A stretch of 64,000 bases of DNA, from positions 434,001 through 498,000 of the forward strand of contig JAUPTC010000016.1 in the NCBI GenBank assembly GCA_030762895.1. The letters are read 5' to 3'. Made by a program: the position numbers and the translations under genes. Below are positions 20,530 to 32,327 of the stretch, piece by piece. Source of the DNA: Sophora flavescens. Lineage: Eukaryota > Streptophyta > Magnoliopsida > Fabales > Fabaceae. The notes under the pieces are model-generated. The model had not been told where the DNA came from, did not search any database, and saw nothing but the letters and a program-made list of their open reading frames with translations. How positions within the stretch are numbered: the stretch's first letter is position 1; every line of letters starts with the position of its first letter.

Positions 20530-23505
20530 CTATTCATCTAAGTATTGCGGAGGTATCTTGTCAATTCCTTTTTCAGCCGCATACTTGAAGAAGAATTCAG
20601 CTTAGCGCATCCTCAAGTCTCTGAAGTCATCTTCTTGAAGAGGCGATTGGTCGTTAAATGCCTACACACGTTCAAATAATAACAATAACATTAACGCAAG
20701 TTATCTTCAAAACTATAATATATAATTTAACAAGTTGTTTAAATAGTACCTTATTCCATCCACCCTTAATAGATGCAGAGACTATGTTCAGCATATGAAG
20801 CATCACATAACAGCCGCACGACCACCCGTCAGGTTGAAATCGAGACTACAAACAAAATTAATTTCAATGCCAGTTGAATATACATATCAATTAGTAATTA
20901 TAATATTAATTATTTGATAAATAAACTATCAAACCTTGAGGATGGTCCATTCAGGATTTGCTTTAGCCTTAGAAGTCCTACTTCTCCCGTTGGCGCAACT
21001 TATGCTACTCGCCTTCAGCACGCTATCATAAAAAAATAATCATGTCAATTAACAAATTCATATATCATGTGTGTAATAAACTAAAAACAACTGATATTAA
21101 AACTTAAATTAAATTTAAGATTAGTTACTTACCTATTTACAGCTTGCACCACCTCCTGTGGCGGCTGTTGGTGGAGAGAGCATAAGAATATGACAGTATG
21201 CCTAGACGGGTGAAGTACGAACAACTGCCAATGGTATTTCATACAGTAGGGAGCCAGATATAATTCTTTCTGTTTGTCTCCCTACAAGTTCCCTATGTAT
21301 TTACTAAATGCATCGCCGGCAAAGAATTTGGGCACAAGGATTGACGGATCTAAGAAGCCGTAAACTGGTGCAACGACCTTATCAAGCTGAAGACGATGGA
21401 GATACCTAAGATATGAAAAGGTGTGGATGTTAATTACATAATATATATATATTGAAATTAAAATAAATTATTAAATGGAAAAATACCAAAAATAAATAAG
21501 TTATAAAATTAAAATTAACTTACGTGCACCAGAGACTCAAAACCGTGCTGGCCATCCAGACGATATTTCTGCAGGAGTGCCCGATATCTTCACCATAGAA
21601 GGAAAATATCCTCTGTTGATTTGGGTGTGCCACCCATCCATCGTGCTCCAATGGACATTCAAAAATCTCAAACACATAATCCTCACCAAGTGAGAACAAA
21701 CGAGTGACAGGTGACAGCGACACCGTCGTCGACTTGACCTTCAATTTAGGAAAAATAAAATAGATAAGTTGTTGATAATTAAAAAAAACACAAGTAATTA
21801 TTTGACTAATTTGGACATTAATAATGAATAGATACCTTTGTTAACATTTCGAGCTCACGTCGTTTGAAGTCCAAATCAAGCTCACGCGTTTTCATTTCCA
21901 ACTTATGGCGTTGGACTTCGAACTCCCGCTCCCTAGCTACCAACTCATCGTCCTCCACATGTGCCCTACTATAACTCTCTTTTGTGCTCACATGTGAAGG
22001 GTTGGCATGCCCTGCGGTGTCTTGGGATGAACCGACGGAGGAAAGTTCTCTAGCAAGCGCCTGCTTGAATTCTGGGTTGGATATTAAGCTTTGCATCAGA
22101 TGTGTTGTAATAGCAGGGTTGGACATGAGGTGCTGAGTAATGTCATCCAAAATTGATGCTTCATCGACCACCCGCTTTCGTGAAACAGACTTGCCATAAT
22201 ATTCTTTGATGGTCACGTTCCCAGGAACACCGATAACCCGACCAGGATGGTCTTTCTTGCTTAGAGCAGTCATCAAGACGTCCCGCCGTCCAGAAGGGAC
22301 GAATTAGCCCTGGGAGGATTGTGCTTTAGGATCCACCTACAATGAAAAAATGAAAAAAACGTGCAAGTGAAAACTGTTAAAAATATCTATACAAATATGA
22401 ATTGAAATCAAGTTAATTATTTGCTTACAATCTTATCTTCCACTTGTGAGTGGCATCAACTTTAAAAGATCCCGTCTTTGTCATGCGGCCGGCTAACCAG
22501 ACATCCTCGCGGTCGATGTCCGACGGAGGACTTGATGGTGTGCCCTCAGGCACCTCTCCTCTTTCAATCCTAGCAGAGTGCTCTTCCTGCTTCACCCTCA
22601 GCCTATCCGCCATCATCTCCTTGATCCGAGTCTGGTACCCACCCCGAGACATGGTGTGGCGGTGGACGTTCTTCGCCTGATTCTGCCAACCCTTATCTGC
22701 CTTAGCCTATTCAAACAAAAACACATAATTAAATACAGTTAAATGATCTATAAGAAGCATACAAAATTAACTTAATCAACCAACCTGAAATTCTCCATCC
22801 CGTCGACTCCTAGCAAACATATCCCAAGTATCCTGATCAATCCAGGGATAATCCGAGAACGTTTTATCAAGCCGCTTCTTCCCAGATAGATAGTACCTGG
22901 TAAGATCATGCTTGAACCCATTCCAACGCTTTGATGCCATTTTCATACATTTATGACGATGATCCTCATCATTTGGCACAATCCAAGCTACCTACACATT
23001 AAATACATAACAACTGGATGGGTTATAACTCGGATAATTATCTAATAATGTAAATCAAATGAATGTAAAGGTAAAATACCGTGATAGCCTCCCAAATCTG
23101 ATCCTTAACGTTCTGTGGAACGTCATTCCAGTGGTTGTAGTTGATGCTTACGTGCTGTTTCGCTTGTAGAAACACCCACTTATTAAATTCTTTAGCACGG
23201 GGTCCCTGGGCATTTAGCCTAGCATCGAAGGACACCTCAAGCTTCTGTCCGCTTTGCCTGTCCTTCTCTAGTTTCTTCAACGTCGTGGCTCCTTTACCTT
23301 GTTTCCTATGAGCCTTTGATGTCTGTATGGACAAAAAAAAAAAGATAAAATAGAGGGTTGTAACATTATAAACTTACATTAAAAATAAGGACTAAAGATA
23401 GTATATAACATGTAAACTTACACTAGAATCAGGCGTAGGGGCGATCGGGTCCTGCGTAGGCCCCACAGTGTCCTCCCGTGCATGTGGGCTATCCGACTGA
23501 TCCAT
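20530..23505 (-). pseudogene. CACTA-2 second ORF with ULP1-like (C48) protease end
   Basis: Multi-exon gene read leftwards. Exon 1 starts MDQSDSPHAREDTVGPTQD at 23505 and ends at a GTAAGT donor (23422). Later exons give EFNKWVFLQAKQHVSIN (about 23320-23085), KRWNGFKHDLTRYYLSGKK (about 22992-22788), SRGGYQTRIKEMM (22652-22425) and HPGRVIGVPGNVTIKEYYG, followed by a charged, probably coiled-coil stretch (22276-21818). The C-terminal exons look like a ULP1/SUMO-protease fold: APYCMKYHWQLFVL with the catalytic-type His, then QPDGWSCGCYVM with the Gln and Cys pattern. A TAA interrupts the last exon (RMR stop AEFFFKYA) and another stop lies near 21290. C48 domains are known in plant CACTA proteins; their role there is not settled. 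Confidence 0.7.
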
Positions 23506-23612
23506 ATGTATGCCTGTTCAGAAACAATATATATTTATTAACATAGGTTATAACTCAAAATAAATACAGAAGTATAAATAAAAATAAATGTATACTAAGT
23601 TTAAACAACCTA

Positions 23613-26600
23613 TATCAATATCCCTTCGTGATGATCATCACGAGTGGCATGTACATCGTCCACCCGTGTCTCCTCGATTATAGTAGGCATGTTTGTTGAA
23701 AAAGAAGGAGTCTCAGGAATATCAAGATTTGAATCTTGATTTTCATCACTACCATTATACATGCTTTTACCTTGGAGAACCACGAACAACATTTTGATAG
23801 AAGGATCAGTGATGTAGAACACTTGTTTTGCTTGGGAAGCCATTATGAAAGGCTCATTTATATGACCTAACTTGTTGAGGTCTACCAATGTGAACCCCAA
23901 TTCTTCGGTTTGTACACCACCGTTACTATCAACCCACTTACATTTAAAAACTGGCACCGTAAGCTTAGTTTAATCGAGCACCCAAATATCTTCAATATAT
24001 CCAAAGTAAGGTCTCGGTGCTTTAAGGGGTTTTGTGTCCTTTGCACTAGAGAAGTGCATTGCTTCGGCCACACTCATAAACCCACTATTTTGCATGGTAC
24101 TCTTGTTATCTTGTTCCTTTGTATAAAAGGAAATGTTATTTATGTCGTATCCGCTCCAACATATGACGTTGAAGCTAGGCCCACGTGCTAGCTATCTTAC
24201 GTCATCAGAAGCAGTACTACCATCCTTCAGCATTTCTTCCTTGAACCATGGTAAGAAAGTCTTGTTATGCTTGTTCAACAACCACCTTTCGCTCATTCGA
24301 GGGTTTTCTTGATTGACTTTTCTTTTATGTTCAAATAAGAAAGGCTGAACACAATCGATGTTGTTCAATACATACAAATGTGCTTGAAGCACTTCCTCCC
24401 GACCCTTGCTATTATTTCTTAATCCATGTGTACCCTTACCTTGACATCTGATCTCATCATGCCGAGGCTTAGGAACCCCTATAGGATCCGTGTTATGAAG
24501 GTAGTCCGAACAAAACTCAATAGCTTCTTCTGCAACATACCTTTGAACAATAGATGCTTCCGGACGATGAGGATTCTTCACGTACCCTTTCAAGATATTC
24601 ATGTAGCGCTCAACTGGGTACATTCATCTCAGAAAAACCGGCCCACATAATCTAATCTCTCTCACCAAATGAATAATTAAGTGAACCATTATGTCGAAAA
24701 AGGAAGGAGGAAAATACATCTCCAATTGGCACAAGATTGTAGCAGCCTCAACTTCCAAGTCATCCAAAATACGGGGGTCAACGACTTTGCTACATATAGA
24801 ATTGAAGAATGAGCACAGCCGAGTAATGGCATGTCTCACATTTTTTGGAGTAATACCACGAATAGCAACGGGCAGAAGTTGTTGCATCAAGATGTGACAA
24901 TCATGAGACTTTAAGCCAACCAATTTAAGATCACTAGAGACAAGCCTCTTCATATTTGAAGAGTAACCATGTGGAACTTTGATGCCTTGAAGACACCCGC
25001 AGAAACTTTGTCTCTTTTTTTTTGACAAAGTATGACATGCTGGCGGCAAATAAGTCCGCTTACCATCTTCAACAACTGGAGCTAACTGCTCTCATATACC
25101 CATAGCAACAAGGTCGAGACGAGCATTGACACCATCCTTTGTCTTTCCCTGAATGTTGAGAAGCATCCCGATCACACTATCACAGACATTTTTATCCACA
25201 TGCATCACATCAATGCAGTGTCTGACATCAAGCTTGCGCCAGTATGGAAGATCAAAGAATATCGACCTCTTCTTCCATATGTTTTTCTCAGTAGCTTTAC
25301 CTTTCTTTTTGGACTTTCCGAATATAACATCGATGCCCTTTACCCTCTGATAAATCTGCTCTCTAATTAAGGCCGCCGGAGCTTCTTCTGTCTCTTGGCA
25401 TCCATTAAAAGCTTTTTTCATCTTACGATATGGGTGATCACGTCTAAGAAATCTCCGATGCCCAAGGTAAACCGTCTTCTTTCCATGATGCAACTGAGTG
25501 TAGCATGTGCCTTCTTCACATATAGGGCATGCTTTATGCCCCTTGACACTGTACCCGGACAAGTTACCGTATGCTAGAAAGTCGTTGATGGTGCAAAATA
25601 ACATGGCACGAAGCTTGAAAGTATCATGAGAATACCCGTCAACTACATCAACACCTTCCACCCACAGCATTTTCAAGTCTTCAATCAAGGGACATAGATA
25701 AACATCTAAGTCATTTCCCGGTTGCTTTGGGTCCGAAATCATCATAGACAACATCATGTATTTGCGCTTCATGCACAACCAAGGGGGCAGGTTGTAAATT
25801 ATCAACAGAACAGGCCATGAACTATGAATACTACTCATGTTACCATAAGGATTCATTCCATCCGTAGCAAGTCCAAGCCTTAGGTTTCTTGGCTCATCGG
25901 TGAAATCCGGAAACATAGTATCAATATTCTTCCATTGCATAGAATCAGCAGGATGACGAACCTTTCCATCACGTTTCCTCTCATCATTATGCCATCTGAG
26001 ATTCTTCGCATCTTTCGCATTGGCAAACAATTGCTTGAACCTTGGAATTATTGGAAGATACCACAACACCTTCGCAGGAGGACCCTTTTTTCTCACATCT
26101 TGAAGATCATCATCATCATCACCACCCTTCACTTTGTATCGTGATAACCCACATTTGGGTCAATCGTGATTGTCTTCACGAACACCGGTGTACAATATGC
26201 AATCATTAGGGCATGCGTGTATCTTCTTATACTCCATACCCATCGGACACAATACCTTCTTGGCCTCATAGTTATGGTCAGGCAATGTGTTGTCCTCCGG
26301 AAGCAAGTTTTTCAACACTTCAAGCAATTCCGTGAAGCTTTTATCGGTCCAACCATTTCTCGCCTTCACACAAACCAATTTTAGCACCGCCGACAACCGT
26401 GTATGAGTAGTACACCCTGGATATAAAGGCTTATCCGCATCACCGCACAACCTATCATACACATGAGCTCGATGAAAAGATTCTTGTCCAATATCACGGA
26501 TCATGCCCTCTACTCGATCATCCTCCATATCTACGTCAACGTCCTCACTTTGGGAGACACTTGCCGTACTACTCAACAACACATCACCATGCCATATCCA

Positions 26601-26809
26601 TCTTGTATAACTCAAGCAAATCCCTTCACAAATCAAATGAGTACGTATATCCTTCACCGTACATTTCCTCGTATTCAAACACTTGACACAAGGACAACAG
26701 AACATTCCATTACTATTAGGAACATTCCTTTGAGAAATTCTATAAATTCTCCCACCCCCTTCAAATACTCAGCACTAGTACGCTTACAAACCATCCAACT
26801 ACGATCCAT
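23613..26809 (-). pseudogene. TNP2-type transposase of CACTA-2
   Basis: Main CACTA transposase, read leftwards from ATG at 26809 (MDRSWM). Order of parts: Transpos_assoc-type N-terminus with FCCPCVKCLN (to about 26500); TNP2 core with ARNGWTDKSFTELLEVL, GLATDGMNPYGN, GHKACPICEEGTC and HCIDVMHVDKNVCDS (26400-25092); a DUF4218-like block (LSKKKRQSFCGCLQGIKVP to MYPVERYMNILKG, 25049-24192); and a DUF4216-like block (VPVFKCKWVDSNGGVQ to about 23613). Breaks: a 1-2 bp frameshift near 26730; in-frame stops at about 26158, 25090, 24622 and 23972; frame changes near 24190-24070. The layout and length match full plant TNP2 proteins, so it decayed recently enough to stay readable throughout. Confidence 0.88.
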
Positions 26810-27539
26810 AACTAGATAGGTTCTGTAGATATACAAAACATATATCCAAGGCGTTTAAAAATTATTTCAAATTTACACCATTTTCAGGTTTCTTAAGACA
26901 AAAGAAATAAGTAGATGAAGATAAATTAACAAAACAGAATTCCAATGGGCAATATATTGTTGATGTATGCTACAAGCAACTCTAAATTTCTTCCCATTTT
27001 GAAAGAGGCCATGATAGCAGAAGAAAAACAAGAGAAAACACAAAACCCACGACCAGAAATAGAGACATTCCAAACAACTCAAACTCACAGTTTCAAGTTT
27101 CAACTACAGAGACTATAGTTTCAACATACACTCAAAACCAAACATAAAAAAATGTGCCCTAAAGACTCACCAGAAATAGGTGCTCGCGTGGTGGCCAACG
27201 TTCGATGTGGTTTGCGAGAGCGAGAGGGACAAGGAGAGTTAGTGTGCGGGAAGGGGAAAGAGAGATGTCAAGTTATTGCAAAGAATGAGCGGGAAAGACA
27301 GAGTTAGGGTTAAGAGTGTACCTCACGGTGGTGGGGAAGAAGCCCTCGCGGTGGTTGCGGTGGAGATGAGCTCGCGATTAGGGCAGAGTGAGAGTGAGAG
27401 TGAGAGTTGAGAGTCGGAGTGAGAGTGAGAGTGAGAGTTGAGAGTCAGAGTGAGTGTGAAAGAGAAGAACAGAGACGTACAGAGCGAAGTGCAGAAGGCG
27501 CGCGGGTGTAAACATTATAATCAAAATCCAAAAATAAAA

Positions 27540-27706
27540 CAACATTTTACGTCAGTTATATTAAACAACTGACGTTGAAAATATATATTTTTTATTTAAA
27601 AACACTTTTAAAGTCAGTTGATGAAGACAACTGACGTTAAAAGTGTATAAGTTTCTGCAAAAAAATTAACGTCAGTTGTATAAACAACTGACGTTAAAAG
27701 TGTTAA
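27540..27706 (-). repeat. CACTA-2 5' subterminal repeats
   Basis: Three hairpin-like pairs of GTCAGTT and AACTGACGTT (27551-27573, 27610-27638, 27668-27695), matching the motif at the other end of the element. Confidence 0.85.
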
Positions 27707-27836
27707 AATCACTATTCATTCTGCACGTTTATAATATATGACTACCAACTCCCAATGCGCCTTGGAACCTAATGCTCTTAATGATCAACTTAATTTTTTA
27801 GCAACTTACGACGCCTAGTAACTTCACCCCCTGCTC

Positions 27837-27846
27837 CTATAAATAG
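27837..27846 (+). promoter_or_regulatory. TATA box upstream of a possible small gene
   Basis: CTATAAATAG, a perfect plant TATA consensus, 36 bases before an ATG, with a pyrimidine-rich CTTCCTTCCTTCC stretch between them. Confidence 0.45.
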
Positions 27847-27881
27847 CTTCCTTCCTTCCTTTTATTTTTCTGCTTCACAAT

Positions 27882-28193
27882 ATGGCTCTGCCATGGAGAT
27901 TAACTTCATCACTCTTTCTTCCTATTCCTAGACTCAAAGATCTTTGTCTTAATGGTCAAACAACTTCTGAGGTTGTGTAAATCACATAACATGGGTGATA
28001 AGGTTGTGTAAATCACATATGTGAGTTGCTCACCTTATCATCCTTCAGGAGAATCGGCAGCTTCAGTTCCAAAACCTTAGCTTTGGAAGCAAGTGACTGT
28101 TCCAAGACCATTGCTGAAACAGATCGAGTGCACCCTTGCTCAGCCGCTCTGGAAAACTTAGTCGCTCGACTCTCCTCTCTTGCTCACCCGTGA
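27882..28193 (+). CDS. Possible two-exon small protein, 79 aa, unknown function
   Basis: Exon 1 is 27882-27976 (starts MALPWRLTSSLFLPIPRLKD), donor GTAAAT; the intron is 27977-28048, ending TTCAG; exon 2 is 28049-28193 (RIGSFSSKTLALEASDCSKT, later CSAALENLVARLSSLAHP, then TGA). Without splicing the frame stops at the donor TAA. The N-terminus, with Arg, Ser and hydrophobic residues and no acidic residue until position 20, could be an organelle presequence. That is inference only. It lies between the CACTA-2 end and the CACTA-4 repeats, so it may be a captured or truncated host gene fragment or the start of a larger gene cut by transposons. The phrase GGTTGTGTAAATCACATA occurs twice in the intron region. 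I do not recognise the protein. Confidence 0.3.
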
Positions 28194-28472
28194 AGGGAAC
28201 GAAGCCTCAACAAATGTTTAGGATTTTAAACCCTTTCAATGTAACTTTTTATAGGATTTTAAAACTTTGAATGTATCTTGTAATTGTATTATTGATACAC
28301 TTCATGAATGAGATCCGGTTTGGGTTATTGATTCAACTTATAGCATTTTTACTTCGAACATATATTTTAGCTTTCAAAACAGAAACACAAAACATAAAAG
28401 CAAGTGAAACTGAAACTTTGAGGAAGGCAATGCGGAAGGGTATGTATACTAGCTAAAAAAAATTATTAAAAT

Positions 28473-28740
28473 AACCTTTAAAGTCTGTTGATGAAAGAAC
28501 AGACGTTAAAAGTTAAGTGACTCCTTTTAACGTCCATTCAATAAACAACTGACGTTAAAAGGTTCACTTTTAACGTCAGTTGTTTATTGAACTGACGTTA
28601 AAAGTGAGTCACTTAACTTTTAACGCCAGTCCTTACAACAACTGGCGTTAAAATTGAATTAATGAAGTCTGATATTTACAAAACTGCCACCGCCTCTATT
28701 TTAACGTCTAGCTTTTGGTTAACTAACGTAAAACATTCCC
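28473..28740 (+). repeat. CACTA-4 5' subterminal repeats
   Basis: Several hairpin pairs such as AACGTCAGTTGTTTATTGAA with CTGACGTTAAAAG, plus diverged forms (AACGCCAGTCC, CTGGCGTT). The motif family equals that of CACTA-2. Confidence 0.8.
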
Positions 28741-29007
28741 GTATATTACATTATTTCCAGTAGTCATTTCCTTTCATTCTCCAGGTGCATACTTTATCGT
28801 GGTGGATGTCATCGCGTTCAAGTCGTGTACGTCAGAGACCGAAAGGAAACGCTACCGGAATTTTGTCGAGTATGAGCATGAGAGTTAAGGACTAACTATT
28901 AACCGAATGTTGAAAAAGTTTCTTCTCGAATGGGGTAGGGCCATACCCTGTCATAAGAAGTATTTGATGATGATCTTGGACTAAGTACGAAGTTATTGGT
29001 TTTAGTC

Positions 29008-32000
29008 ATGGATCGCGGTTGGATGAATGCTAGACAGACAAGTGATGAGTATGAGAATGGAGTGGAAGATTTTCTACAATTTGCAAAAACAAATGCTCAT
29101 GATAGTGGTAACAGAAGGTTTTATTATGCATGTGTTAACTGTTTGAATGAGAGACGACTAGAAGCTGAGGAGATACGGGAGCACCTTATTTGTGAGGGGA
29201 TTTGCAAGAGTTATACAATATGGATATGTCATGGTGAATCGTTAGACAGGCCGAGGCTGTCGCTTAGAGAGGAAGTTGATGACGTGCATATGGACGATGG
29301 ACTAGAGGACTTGATCCGTGACCTTGGGCAACATTCTTTTTGTGCAGTGATGCGAAAGTGGCTTAGTATCTGGGGTGCACTAATTTCACACGGTTGTCAG
29401 CAGTGTTAAGATTGTTCAATATGAAGGCGAGAAATGGGTGGAGCGATAAAAGCTTTACCGAATTACTTGAGTTGTTGAAAGACATGCTTCCAGAAGGTAA
29501 CACATTACCGTCCAGAAACTATGAGGCGAAGAAGATATTGTGTCCGATGGGTATGGAGTATAAGAAAATACACGCTTGCCCCAGTGATTGCATATTGTAT
29601 AGGAAAGAGTTTGAAGAGATGCACGAATGTCGTAGGTGTGGGGTATCACGCTACAAAGTTATGGATGGTGATTCTAGTTGTGATGCGGTCACCAAGGGTG
29701 CTCCTGCGAAGGTGTTATGGTATCTTCCAGTAATTCCGCGGTTCAAACGATTGTTTGCTAATGAAAAGGATGCAAAGAATATTAGATGGCATGCAGATGA
29801 GAGGAAATGTGATGGACATCTTTTATATCCGGTTGATTTTTTGCAATGGAAGAGAATTGATAGTTTGTTTCCAGAGTTTGGCAATGAGCCCAGAAACCTC
29901 AAGCTTGGACTTGCTACCGATGGAATGAATCCATATGGAAACTTAAGTAGTATTCATAGTTCATGGCCTGTTCTCCTGGTAATTTACAACCTGTCTCCTT
30001 GGTTGTGCATGAAGCGTAAATACATTATGTTAAGTATGATGATTTCGGGTCCAAAACAGCCAGGAAATGATATTGATGTTTATCTGAATCCCTTGATTGA
30101 AGACTTGAGAATGTTGTGGGATGAAGGCGTTGATGTGATCGACGGGTATTTCTGTGAGACTTTCAGATTCCGTGCCATGTTCTTTTGGACCATCAATGAC
30201 TTTCCAGCATACGGGAACCTGTGCGGGTATAGTATTAAGGGGCATAAAGCATGTCCAATATGTGAAGAAGGCACATGCCACCATCAACTGCAACTTGGAA
30301 GGAAGACAGTTTACATTGGGTATCGAAGATTTCTCCAGGATAATCATCCTTATCGTAGATTGAGGAAAGCTTTCAATGGACCTCCGGAGAATGAAATTGC
30401 TCCGGTGGCCTTGACTGGAGACCAAGTTTATGAACGGGTGAAGAACACTAATGTTATCTATGGGAAGACCTAGAAGAAGGCTATTAAGAAGAATATATGG
30501 AAGAAGAGGTTGATCTTCTTTGATCTTCCATACTGGTGCAAGCTTGATGTAAGACATTGTATTGATGTGATGCATGTGAAGAAAAACGTGTGTGACAGTT
30601 TAATTGGAACGCTTCTTAACATTCAAGGCAAGACAAAGGATGGTGTGATGCTCGTCTGGATCTAGTTGTGATGGGTATACGAAGCGATCAGCTCCACATA
30701 AAGTGGGGGATAAGAAGACTGATTTGCCCTCAGCATGTCATACTTTATCAAAAAAAGAGAAAAGAATTTTCTGTGAATGTCTACGTGGAGTCAAAGTACC
30801 ACAGGGTTACTCTTCAAATATCAAGAGACTTGTCTCAATGAAAGATCTCAAATTAGTTGGCTTAAAGTCTCATGATTTCCATGTCTTGATGCAACAACTA
30901 CTACCAGTAGCCATTCGTGACATCTTGCCTAAAAAAGTCAAACATGTGATTACTAGGTTATGCTTATTCTTCAATTCTATATGTAGCAAGGTCATTGACA
31001 CTAAAAAGTTGGATGACTTGGAAAGTGAGGCAACCATTATCTTGTGCCAATTGGAGATGTATTTTCCACCTTCATTTTTTGACATTATGGTCCATTTGAT
31101 TGTTCATCTAGTGAGGGAGATTAGATTGTGTGGCCCTTTTTATTTAAGGTGGATGTACCCGGTTGAGCGATACATGAAGATCTTGAAAGGATATATGAAG
31201 AATCCACACCATCCCTACGCATCTATTATTGAAAGGTTTGTTACAAAAGAGTCTATTGAGTTTTGTACAGACTACATGTTAGAAGCGGAACCTGTAGGGC
31301 TTCCAAAGTCTCGTCATGAAGGAAGATATGATGGTAAGGGTACACGAGGTATCACTGTTATGAGCATGGATCGGGAGGAAGTGCTTCAAGCACATTTGTA
31401 TATATTGAATAACACTGATGAGGTTGAACCATACTGATGTGAGCACAAAAGCATCATCAACGAAACTTACCCTATAATGAATGAAAAATGGTGTTTGAAC
31501 AAGCATAATAAGACTTTCGTGAACTGGTTTAAAGAAAAAATTGTAAAGTATGGTACTGCTTCTGATACATTAAAATGTCTAGCACTGGGGCCTAACTTTG
31601 ATGTCATATGCTGGAGTGGGTACGATATCAATAAGTTTTCCTTCTATACAAAGTCCCATGATGACAAAAGTACTTTGCAAAACAGTGGGGTTATGGTCGT
31701 CGCTGAGTCCATGCATTTCTCTAGTTCGAAAGATAAAAACCCTGTTATGGCATCTGTTTCATACTTTGGAATCATTGAAGAGATCTGGGAGGTTGATTAC
31801 ACGAAGTTTAGAGTGCCTGTTTTTAAATGCCGGTGGGTCGACAGTAACAACGGTGTGCAAACCGATGAGTTAGGATTCAAATTGGTGGACCTTAATAAGG
31901 TAGGTATTAAAGAAGAGCCTTTCATCATGGCATCCCATGCAAAACAAGTGTTTTATATCCGTGATCCTTCTAACAAAAGGTGGTCAGTGGTTCTCCAGGG

Positions 32001-32172
32001 AAAAAACATGTATAATGGTAGTGAGGGAAATCAAGATTCAACTCTTGATATTTCTGATACTCCTTCTTTCTCAACACTGGTGCCTAATTTCAATGAGGAA
32101 AATGAAGTGGACGATGTACATGTTACTGGTAATGATCACCAAGAAGGGTTATGGGAGAACTTTACTACTTGA
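29008..32172 (+). pseudogene. TNP2-type transposase of CACTA-4
   Basis: ATG at 29008 (MDRGWMNARQTSDEYENG). N-terminal Transpos_assoc-like part with YYACVNCLNERR; a frameshift zone at about 29345-29395 (copy-like protein resumes LSAVLRLFNMKARNGWSD); TNP2 core with GLATDGMNPYGN, GHKACPICEEGTC and CIDVMHVKKNVCDS; a DUF4218-like block (LSKKEKRIFCECLRGVKVP, 30703-31437); a DUF4216-like block (FDVICWSGYDINKFSFYTK, VPVFKCRWVDSN, 31477-32172). In-frame stops at about 30473 (TAG) and 31437 (TGA after EVEPY), plus a frame change near 30645-30700. It is close to the CACTA-2 protein but clearly diverged, with different inactivating lesions, so the two decayed independently. Confidence 0.87.
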
Positions 32173-32327
32173 CCACAGTGTAAGTTTAGTTTGAGTTATG
32201 TTTAAAGTCATATTATATGCTTACGTTGATATTTATAAGTTATGCTTACATTGATCGATATTTATAAGTTATGTTTGATATTTATCCAGACATACTGACA
32301 ATTTTTTTTTTGTCTAAACAGGTATAC

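Larger units (their letters stand above)
19856..27717 (-). mobile_element. CACTA-2, complete 7.9-kb CACTA transposon
   Basis: The left end CACTAGTGCAATAAGTGC begins at 19856. The right end, read inward, has AACTGACGTTAAAAGTG and a decayed terminus CACTATTC at 27710-27717. Both sides carry ATT (19853-19855 and 27718-27720), the 3-bp duplication expected of CACTA elements. The first eight bases CACTAGTG are themselves palindromic. Genes run leftwards: TNP2 transposase (26809-23613), then a multi-exon second gene with a ULP1-like protease end (23505-20530). Subterminal arrays lie at both ends. Stops and a frameshift make it non-autonomous now. Confidence 0.9.

Noticed and set aside
28271..28456. 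61-codon ORF after the possible small gene
   Set aside because: AT-rich, no motif; more likely 3' untranslated or intergenic sequence.
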